Of a stretch of DNA of 64,000 bases, positions 57,885 to 64,000 are shown piece by piece. The notes beneath the pieces are model-generated. The model was not told the DNA's origin. It worked only from the letters and a program-made list of their open reading frames with translations, and ran no database searches. The DNA is from an uncultured Bacilli bacterium (GTDB taxonomy: Bacteria; Bacillota_I; Bacilli_A; RF39; UBA660), in NCBI GenBank assembly GCA_910589375.1, contig CAJUTK010000001.1:1-64000 (forward strand), read 5' to 3'. A program made the translations under genes and the position numbers. How positions within the stretch are numbered: position 1 is the first letter of the stretch; the number at the start of each line of letters is the position of its first letter.

Positions 57885-59661
57885 ATACCATAGTATTAGC
57901 AGATACTTGTTGTTGATAAACTTGTATAGATTTTAAAATTTCATCGCGTTTATTTACTAAAGAATGAAATACTCTAGTTCTATTTGTATCTCTTTTTGCT
58001 TGCATATCTTCATACATATTATAAAATTCAAATCCTGAAAGGGTTTCATTATGGACATGAAATAACGAATTAAAATCCTCAAAATTTTGGTTCCCAACAG
58101 CATTTTTAATCTTTTCTATATTCCCATGTCTTCTACTAGCAATAATACTATCTTTATATTCATTAAAAAAATCAGTAATAAGATAGCGAGTTGATTCGTA
58201 ACCAGTTCTACCTCTTATTTTTCCTGTTCCTGGAGGATTAAAAATGTAGTTACCACTATTTTGCAAGATAGTTGCTATTTCTTGTGCTATTAATTCATTA
58301 ACAATCTCATTAAATAATTCATAACCCCTTTTGTCTTTTCTATTTTCTAAATTTACTTTCTCATTAGAAGACACACCGGATTTAATTTTTCCTTCAGCTG
58401 TATCCCATCCACAAATTGTCTGATATTCGTTTCCATTTACTCCTACTAAATGTAATTCTAATACATGGTTTAATTCATGAATAATATCTGCATCTAAATT
58501 TTCTGCTATGCCACCCATATTAATACATAAAAGTGCAAAAATAGAATATTCTCCATTACGATTTACTAAATTATCAGCTATAAAAGTCGCATTATTCTCA
58601 AAAGCATTTGCGTCAAAATAATCCTTATCTACAAGACATCCTGATTCCTCTATTCTTTTTCTATTCTTCTTGTAATCCTCTGTTGAAAGATAAAATTCAT
58701 TCCCCATTCTAGTATAAAGTTCAAGGCGCTTTTCTCTAACCATTTTAATAAAATCCAAACTTGGAATTTTTCTTTGACATTCAGGATCATCCATATATTC
58801 TTCGTAATTGTCTCCATGATCTATTCCACATTTCTTAAAATACTCTATTCTATCCTTTTTAACACTTTTAACACGCCATTCTTGATCGCTATGTAATATT
58901 GCTTCCTGTTCCTCATCAAATGCATCAATTAATGCATTTCCTTTTAAATCCCACGATTTTAGAGTAGAGAGATAAGGTGTATAATAAAAAGCATTTCTGA
59001 CTACATTCTTTGCTTTTCTTATTTTTTCTAATTCTTCTTCTGGAATGAACTCTTTAAATGTTTCCACAAACTCTAAATCATACTTATCCTTTAAATCTCT
59101 TAGATAGCTATCATATTTAGATACATAATCCTCATAATCTTTAATAGTATCTAGGAAAGCCAAATAATGACTTCGTATACTGTCATACTTTCTAACCTTT
59201 TCTTTTATTTCCCTAAAATGATCCTGATTCTCTAATTCCTGTAAATTATCTAAAGTAACTTCTGGATAAAAGTTTTTTAAAAATTCTACTACTTTGGACA
59301 TTTGATAAGCAGGCAGTTCTCCGTTTAAAAAGGAAGAATAAAAATGAATAGGAATAGAATAAGTATTATCTAAATAAGAAGTATCAATATACATTTTTGC
59401 CTCTGGACTAGAGACTTCAACTCCCACTTCTTCTAGAAAGCTTTTTATTAATTCGTCTGATTTTATTTTTTTCATATCATTTAAAATACGTTTAACTGTA
59501 GCTGGTGAAGAATATCCAATAATTAGTATATCTCTAAATTTTTGTTCAATAAATTCTCTATTTTCTTCTCCATAAAACGTAACAAATGCTTCAGTAATTG
59601 CTGGCATCGCCCTCTGTATCGTTTCTGTAGGGTTTAACATTCTATAGTACGTTTCTAGCAT
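57883..59661 (-). CDS. Large zincin-like protein (HELNH motif)
   Basis: 592 residues, helical and charged, no signal peptide. LDADIIHELNHVLELHLVGV carries HExxH near residue 375, and ELFNEIVNELIAQEIATILQ about 60 residues later provides glutamates that could be a third zinc ligand. Otherwise unrecognised. ATG 59661 follows GGTGATATTT; the GTG at 59670 overlaps that site. It overlaps the 107-aa gene upstream by 20 nt, so the two are co-translated. Confidence 0.65.
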   Translation of the reverse strand: MLETYYRMLNPTETIQRAMPAITEAFVTFYGEENREFIEQKFRDILIIGYSSPATVKRILNDMKKIKSDELIKSFLEEVGVEVSSPEAKMYIDTSYLDNTYSIPIHFYSSFLNGELPAYQMSKVVEFLKNFYPEVTLDNLQELENQDHFREIKEKVRKYDSIRSHYLAFLDTIKDYEDYVSKYDSYLRDLKDKYDLEFVETFKEFIPEEELEKIRKAKNVVRNAFYYTPYLSTLKSWDLKGNALIDAFDEEQEAILHSDQEWRVKSVKKDRIEYFKKCGIDHGDNYEEYMDDPECQRKIPSLDFIKMVREKRLELYTRMGNEFYLSTEDYKKNRKRIEESGCLVDKDYFDANAFENNATFIADNLVNRNGEYSIFALLCINMGGIAENLDADIIHELNHVLELHLVGVNGNEYQTICGWDTAEGKIKSGVSSNEKVNLENRKDKRGYELFNEIVNELIAQEIATILQNSGNYIFNPPGTGKIRGRTGYESTRYLITDFFNEYKDSIIASRRHGNIEKIKNAVGNQNFEDFNSLFHVHNETLSGFEFYNMYEDMQAKRDTNRTRVFHSLVNKRDEILKSIQVYQQQVSANTMV

Positions 59662-59965
59662 AAATATCACCTAACCAACTTTTAAATTCAGAATAATTTT
59701 CAGGATATGCGCCCATCCCTTTCATGGTAGATACTTTAGTCCCTTCTTTTATCGTTATCTCAAATATTTCAATTTCTTTAACCATAGGGCCATTATAAAT
59801 ATCCTTCCATGTACGAATAATAGAATACAGTCTATCTATCGTAGAAGGTAGAATTCCTTTTAATTCTCCATTTACTATCACCCTATTCAATTTTGGACTA
59901 ATTCTAACTACAGCAGGACTAGAACTATTAGAAACTTGTATTACTACTTCATCTACATTATTCAT
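59642..59965 (-). CDS. Small protein co-transcribed with the zincin-like gene (107 aa)
   Basis: 107 residues, beta-rich first half (EVVIQVSNSSSPAVVRISPK) and helical second half. Not recognised. It overlaps the zincin-like gene by 20 nt and could be its partner or regulator. ATG is preceded by TATAAT, 6 nt, GGTGATAAT. Confidence 0.62.
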   Translation of the reverse strand: MNNVDEVVIQVSNSSSPAVVRISPKLNRVIVNGELKGILPSTIDRLYSIIRTWKDIYNGPMVKEIEIFEITIKEGTKVSTMKGMGAYPENYSEFKSWLGDIYARNVL

Positions 59966-59968
59966 ATT

Positions 59969-59986
59969 ATCACCATTATCATTATA
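59969..59986 (-). promoter_or_regulatory. Short-leader promoter of the 107-aa gene
   Basis: Minus strand TGGTATAAT with TATAAT at 59981-59986, 6 nt, GGTGAT (59969-59974), 3 nt, ATG 59965. Confidence 0.7.
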
Positions 59987-60006
59987 CCATTTTTTGATGA
60001 TTTTGT

Positions 60007-60070
60007 TATAATATAGTCATATGCAACCGAAAGTTAACAAAAAACAACTAATAGTTGGTAGTCTGCTACC
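60007..60070 (+). promoter_or_regulatory. Promoter and palindrome upstream of the XRE-membrane gene
   Basis: TATAAT (60007-60012, with TG one base ahead) is followed by palindrome CAACTA-A-TAGTTG (60045-60057) and a small hairpin GGTAG / CTACC. The palindrome could be an operator for the encoded XRE protein. Confidence 0.45.
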
Positions 60071-60106
60071 CAGTTTCCATTGTATGATTATGGCGAGGTG
60101 AAAGAA

Positions 60107-61687
60107 ATGAAATTTAATGAAAAATTACAAAAACTTAGAAAAGAAAATCAAATGTCACAAGAACAACTAGCGGATTTATTAGAAGTATCTAGACAGGCAG
60201 TTTCCAAATGGGAATCTGGAACTACTTATCCTGAAATGGATAAATTATTAATGCTATGTAAAATATTTAAATGTACGCTTGATGAACTTACTAATGATGA
60301 CATATCAGATATTACAGTAGAAGAAAAAGAAGAAAACAAGAAAAAGAATTGGCTTAATATTATTTTAGAATATCTAAAAAAAACAATTTATATGATACAA
60401 GATATGAGTCTAAAAAGCGTTATATCTATGGTTATTAAGATGCTTCTGGTGTTTATCTTTCTAGCTGCTTTATGTGTTCCTGTATATGGATTGTATTTAG
60501 TAGGTAGTAGTATTTTCTACACAATGGGTGAAAGCATTGGAAAGCTTCTTTCAGATATCTGGATATTTCTATTAATGATTTCTTATGCTACATTATCTAT
60601 TACAGTTTTTTTCTATACTTTTAAGATTCAGTATTTAGATGCCTATAATCCAAATAAACATCTAAATACTGAAAAAGAACAAAATAGTATTGAAGAAAAT
60701 GCAGAAGAAAAAACAAAAATTCAAATTGTTTATAAAGAAGTTCCAACATCTTCTATCTTTCAGATGTTTGGAAAACTATGCACATATATGTGTAAAACAA
60801 TTCTATTCTTTATGACTATTCCATTTCTTCTCTTCTTTGCATTTCTTTTTATAGCGCTTATTATTTTAATCTATGGTCTATTTTATGGAATTTTTTATAT
60901 AGGTTTTTTGATAGCTGTTATCTTCAGTATTTTACTAGTATTTGTTATTATTAAATTTTTAATGGAAGTATTATTTTCTAGAAAAATAAATTTTCCACAA
61001 ATGTTTAAACTAGTAATTATTTCTATTGCTGGTATCGGAATAGCAATTGGTATTTGTATATTTGAAATAGCTGATAGTAAATATCTAGATTCTCTTCCTG
61101 ATGAAATAGAAAAAACAACTATTAGTAAAACAATTTTATATAATAATAACCTATATATCAGTCCAAACCAATACTTCTATCCCGAGGATATCCATGAATA
61201 TAAATTAGAATACATAGAAGATAACTCTCTTACTGGTGAAATTAAAATAGAAGTAAATTATATTAACGGATTCCAAGATCCTGAATTTATTATAAGAGAA
61301 AATAATGTTTCCATTTATTCAAATAGAAAAAATGGGAATATCAGAAATATTTTATTACACGATTTACGTAAGAAAGAGTTTCATAATTATGACTTATTGT
61401 ATGATATGGAAGTTACAATATATGCAAATAAAAATACTATTCAACTATTAAAAAATAATTGGGAAAAGGCAATAAAAAAGCATGAAGAAAGTGAATTAGA
61501 CTCTTGTAGAAATCAAAATAATCAATTGCAAAATAAATTAGATAGTCTTCCTAGTAATATAGATAATTTAGAATATCAATTAGAAAGAAAAGAAGAAGAA
61601 CTAGAAAATTTAATGCAAGAAAAAGAAGAAATGCAAGAGGAGCTAAAATATTACAAAGATACTCTTCAAGAATTACTTGCGAGATAA
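60107..61687 (+). CDS. XRE-HTH membrane protein with C-terminal coiled coil
   Basis: 526 residues. Residues 1-65 are a canonical Cro/C1 HTH (KLQKLRKENQMSQEQLADLL, VSRQAVSKWESG). Hydrophobic segments lie between about 95 and 320 (several helices such as SVISMVIKMLLVFIFLAALC), then an extracytoplasmic-like region and a final coiled coil near 455-525 rich in Glu/Gln/Lys. It is thus a membrane-tethered DNA-binding protein; signal and target are unknown. ATG 60107 follows GAGGTGAAAGAA. Confidence 0.82.
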   Translation: MKFNEKLQKLRKENQMSQEQLADLLEVSRQAVSKWESGTTYPEMDKLLMLCKIFKCTLDELTNDDISDITVEEKEENKKKNWLNIILEYLKKTIYMIQDMSLKSVISMVIKMLLVFIFLAALCVPVYGLYLVGSSIFYTMGESIGKLLSDIWIFLLMISYATLSITVFFYTFKIQYLDAYNPNKHLNTEKEQNSIEENAEEKTKIQIVYKEVPTSSIFQMFGKLCTYMCKTILFFMTIPFLLFFAFLFIALIILIYGLFYGIFYIGFLIAVIFSILLVFVIIKFLMEVLFSRKINFPQMFKLVIISIAGIGIAIGICIFEIADSKYLDSLPDEIEKTTISKTILYNNNLYISPNQYFYPEDIHEYKLEYIEDNSLTGEIKIEVNYINGFQDPEFIIRENNVSIYSNRKNGNIRNILLHDLRKKEFHNYDLLYDMEVTIYANKNTIQLLKNNWEKAIKKHEESELDSCRNQNNQLQNKLDSLPSNIDNLEYQLERKEEELENLMQEKEEMQEELKYYKDTLQELLAR

Positions 61688-61690
61688 AAG

Positions 61691-61714
61691 AAGTAAAGGA
61701 AACTTTACTTTTTT
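61691..61714 (+). terminator. Terminator of the XRE-membrane gene
   Basis: AAGTAAAG / CTTTACTT stem with GAAA loop and T run. Confidence 0.85.
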
Positions 61715-61754
61715 ATTAGATTCTACTATACTAAAAATAGTAAGGATGTGGAAT

Positions 61755-62222
61755 ATGAAAAAGAGTGCAGGTATCGTAGCTTATAAAATAATTGATAATC
61801 AAATATATGTTTTTCTAGCACATATGGGTGGTCCTTATTGGGAAGGTGTTAATACTTGGTCTATTCTAAAAGGAGAACATAATAAAAAAGAAAAGATAAT
61901 AGATACTGCTATTCGTGAATTTCAGGAAGAATGTGGTGTAAAAGTAGAATTTCAAAACTTATCTTATCTTCATTCTGAAAAGCAAAGTAAAAATAAATTA
62001 GTTGTTTTCTTTACTGGTGAAGCAGAGATTGATTCTAATAATTGTTTCAGTAACACATTTCCTCTTGAATGGCCTAAAGGAAGTGGCAACATTCAAGAAT
62101 TTCCGGAGATGGATGAATACAGATGGTTTCCAATAGAGGAAGCTAAAAAAATTATTCTAAGAGGTCAAAGAAAAAGTTTAATAAAATTGAAAAGAGTATT
62201 AGAGGAAAAATATGAATTATAA
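61755..62222 (+). CDS. Nudix hydrolase (diadenosine polyphosphate-type layout)
   Basis: 155 residues. KKSAGIVAYKIIDNQIYVFL then GGPYWEGVNTWSILKGEHNK and the box DTAIREFQEECGVKV give a Nudix enzyme of the Ap4A hydrolase-like branch, with WPKGSG late in the chain. ATG 61755 is chosen because AAGGATGTGGAAT precedes it and the terminator of the upstream gene lies inside the longer ORF. It overlaps the zinc-ribbon gene by 11 nt. Confidence 0.9.
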   Translation: MKKSAGIVAYKIIDNQIYVFLAHMGGPYWEGVNTWSILKGEHNKKEKIIDTAIREFQEECGVKVEFQNLSYLHSEKQSKNKLVVFFTGEAEIDSNNCFSNTFPLEWPKGSGNIQEFPEMDEYRWFPIEEAKKIILRGQRKSLIKLKRVLEEKYEL

Positions 62223-62441
62223 TAATAATCTAAAAAAATTGATTACATTTGTTCTAATTGCCATAACCCAGTATCACTAAATAACAACTTTTGTGAATTT
62301 TGTGGAGCAAAATTACAAACAAAGACTAAAGAAAAAGAAACAATATTTTCTACCCTTCTTAAAATAATCCTTTGTTATTTCGCAATAAATATTGTAATCA
62401 TGCTATTACTAATAAGAGCTTGCGAAAAAATTACAGGATAA
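62212..62441 (+). pseudogene. Zinc-ribbon membrane protein gene, frameshifted in an A7 run
   Basis: ATG 62212 follows AGAGGAAAAAT and overlaps the Nudix stop, so it is a coupled gene. The frame MNYNNNLKK... runs into TAA after 22 codons, but adding one A to the A7 run at 62232-62238 gives a 76-residue protein with a zinc ribbon (YICSNCHNP and NFCEFCGAKL) and a transmembrane helix near the C-terminus (CYFAINIVIMLLLI). Many small zinc-ribbon membrane proteins have this plan. The break may be an error, phase variation or be bridged by slippage. Confidence 0.7.
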
Positions 62442-62470
62442 AAAAATGTTAGAAAAGTCTAACATTTTTT
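62442..62470. terminator. Bidirectional terminator
   Basis: AAAAATGTTAGA / TCTAACATTTTT stem with a 4-5-nt loop, between convergent genes. Confidence 0.85.
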
Positions 62471-63606
62471 TATCTACTAAATGCTGTAAAAGAAAGCATT
62501 AAACTACCACAACTATTTGCAGAATGATTACTATAACCATACTCATTAGGTGTAAATATCATTAAAAAAGGTGTATCTCCAATAGATTTTTTTATCTTAC
62601 TATAAACTTTATCAAAATCACTACCAATTAATAGTTTTCTATCCATATTATGTATTAAAAAATAAGCACCTACTTCTTCATCAATAAGATGATTTAAATG
62701 ATCTATCGCCTTTTTAGGAGCATCAATTAATTGCTCTATGGTAGCTTCCATTCTAATAACAGCAGTGCCTACTTTTATATCATTACTAAGTAACATACCA
62801 TTACTGCTATCTAATAGATTACGAATAACAGTTACATCTCCTAAAGCATCCTTAATAGCAAGTGGTGATAATACATAACTATTATCTTTTAAATCTTTAG
62901 TTTTTATATTTCTCCACTCTGTATATTTCTTTAAAGCTGGCATATTATCAATTTGCATCAAACTTCTATATTTTTCTACTTTTGTAATAATTCCCATATC
63001 TTTTGTCTCTTGATAACCACTACTATATTCAGTAGCAATTGGATTTGTAGTATAAAAGAATGCTACTGCACAACCACTTTTTAATACCTTATCATTGCAG
63101 AATATCCTACTACTTTTATCTTCAATAACGCTTCCTCCAAAGAGAGGAACTCTACCTACTACGTCTTGTATTCCTTTTAAATAAATTTCTTCTTCTCTAG
63201 AAAAAGATACCATATACATATAGCTTGGCTTAATCTTAAGACCAGAGTTTCTTACTGCCTCTAGAGCAACTTGTCTTCCTATCTCACGAGGATTTTTCCC
63301 ACGCTCACTACCCGCTACTGACACATGCATATCTTCACAGTCTATTACCATCATACCTGAAAATCCAGTTTCAGAACTAATAATACCATCCTGAACCATA
63401 ATAGCATCTTTTACAGTAGATCCAATAACAGGGACTTCTTGTAAAATACTTTTCGCACCTAATAATACTTTATCACTATCTTGATAGTTTGCGTACAATA
63501 ACCCTATTTTAGGATTAAACATGGTATCTACAGCTTTTCTAGCAGTCTCTTCTCCTGACTTACTTGCATCCATTGCAATACTATAACCAACGTTTGAACT
63601 TAACAT
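62470..63606 (-). CDS. FIST domain sensory protein
   Basis: 378 residues: FIST N-domain (GLLYANYQDSDKVLLGAKSI, VPVIGSTVKDAIMV) and FIST C-domain ending MLSFTAFSR, with the typical GTAVIRMEATIEQLI and FLIHNMDRKLLIG blocks. FIST proteins are cytoplasmic small-ligand sensors, often joined to signalling domains; here alone. It starts with GGAGAG upstream and overlaps the preceding gene by 7 nt. Confidence 0.92.
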   Translation of the reverse strand: MLSSNVGYSIAMDASKSGEETARKAVDTMFNPKIGLLYANYQDSDKVLLGAKSILQEVPVIGSTVKDAIMVQDGIISSETGFSGMMVIDCEDMHVSVAGSERGKNPREIGRQVALEAVRNSGLKIKPSYMYMVSFSREEEIYLKGIQDVVGRVPLFGGSVIEDKSSRIFCNDKVLKSGCAVAFFYTTNPIATEYSSGYQETKDMGIITKVEKYRSLMQIDNMPALKKYTEWRNIKTKDLKDNSYVLSPLAIKDALGDVTVIRNLLDSSNGMLLSNDIKVGTAVIRMEATIEQLIDAPKKAIDHLNHLIDEEVGAYFLIHNMDRKLLIGSDFDKVYSKIKKSIGDTPFLMIFTPNEYGYSNHSANSCGSLMLSFTAFSR

Positions 63607-64000
63607 ATAATCTCTCCTTCTCCCTTTTGAAACGCTTTTTTATAAGCTGTCTTTATTTTTAATTTCTCTATTACTTTTTCGTATTCTTCTTCACTTAACT
63701 GTTTTAATAAATCTGTTCTACAAAGATAAAATGGAGCATTTTCAACACTAAGCATTCTATATTTTTTTATTCCCTTTTGCAAATAAGTATAAGTATCTAA
63801 AACAACACAGCCATAAATGGGATTACCTAGGACATCTTCCAAAAATTTTTGTTCCTGGTCTAATTCTATAAAAGGGGTTGAGATTTCTCTTTCCTCTTGT
63901 CCATCTTTGATAAACCAAATATTATCCTTTTCATATAAAGTCCCAATTTCTTGTAAAAAGAAATAAAGATATATACCGTTCGTATTAACAATTACTATCA
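63600..64000 (-). CDS. Partial protein of unknown function, open at the right edge
   Basis: The frame is open from the window edge to the stop at 63600-63602, at least 133 codons, so the start lies outside. The visible part reads IVIVNTNGIYLYFFLQEIGT near the edge and later ENAPFYLCRTDLLKQLSEEE. An internal TTG at 63842 is not a credible start since the frame upstream encodes a continuous protein. No family is recognised. It shares a transcript with the FIST gene (7-nt overlap), suggesting a partner in the same signalling unit. Confidence 0.72.
   Translation of the reverse strand, partial: IVIVNTNGIYLYFFLQEIGTLYEKDNIWFIKDGQEEREISTPFIELDQEQKFLEDVLGNPIYGCVVLDTYTYLQKGIKKYRMLSVENAPFYLCRTDLLKQLSEEEYEKVIEKLKIKTAYKKAFQKGEGEIIC

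Noticed and set aside
63600..63842. Complete gene with TTG start at 63842
   Set aside because: The frame stays open to the window edge and encodes plausible protein upstream, so the gene is partial and its start is outside.

Overview
The window is low-GC, tightly packed DNA from a Firmicutes-type bacterium. Standard-code reading frames stay open throughout, UGA serves as a stop (trxA ends in TGA), and Shine-Dalgarno sites precede most genes. The partial 16S rRNA at the left edge, a CotY/CotZ-like coat protein, a SleB/CwlJ hydrolase and a GerS-like lipoprotein point to a spore-forming lineage close to Bacilli/Erysipelotrichia. Rubrerythrin, an NfnAB-type transhydrogenase and a thioredoxin reductase lacking a recognisable NADPH site point to anaerobic life. 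The species cannot be named from this sequence.

Layout. 1-870: 5' end of a 16S rRNA gene (minus strand) with four tandem -35/-10 promoters. 870-8,130: mostly minus-strand housekeeping genes (Ntdp-like phosphatase, CtpA protease, FAD dehydrogenase, TrmL, AAA ATPase, LysM protein). 8,180-10,820: coat protein, LicD transferase, PopT-like lipid carrier. 10,870-15,260: UPF0316 protein, lipoprotein and the cdaA-cdaR c-di-AMP pair. 15,394-17,595: an unusual 733-residue protein with eight HTH-like repeats and a sigma-region-4-like end. 17,659-26,300: CYTH, NfnAB, aminopeptidase, deformylase-like, HIT-like, DUF2000, transglutaminase-like, zincin-like and CwlJ genes, plus tRNA-Ala. 26,382-33,400: accessory-looking stretch with tRNA-Trp, three frameshifted genes (a fourth lies at 62.2 kb only in the sense of the second A7 case), small ORFs, two overlapping XRE regulators, and cysK behind a Cys-codon leader with a hairpin. 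33,395-37,168: MoxR ATPase and a large transglutaminase membrane protein. 37,270-43,230: zincin-like protein, GH25 lysozyme, DHH phosphoesterase, SAM-I riboswitch with metK, trxA-trxB. 43,247-48,330: rubrerythrin, a two-component system and a small thioredoxin-fold protein. 48,380-57,790: candidate small RNA, S66 peptidase, an active and a degenerate pyrophosphatase, dGTPase-like/alr, cardiolipin synthase, CadA/ArsR metal efflux. 57,880-64,000: a zincin-like protein, an XRE-membrane protein, a Nudix hydrolase, a zinc-ribbon gene with a frameshift, a FIST protein and a partial ORF. To be exact, three genes in the window are frameshifted: 26,607-27,376, 31,814-32,823 and 62,212-62,441.

The most striking window-wide pattern is promoter geometry. 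At about a dozen genes a -10 box (TATAAT or close) is followed after exactly 6 nt by GGTGAT-like bases, then usually 3 nt, then the start codon. Transcripts would begin at or next to the Shine-Dalgarno sequence, leaving 5' leaders of roughly 9-11 nt. Other items worth follow-up are the HTH-repeat/sigma-like protein, the cysK leader, the degenerate pyrophosphatase next to its intact paralogue, the MoxR/transglutaminase pair, and two genes broken precisely in A7 runs.
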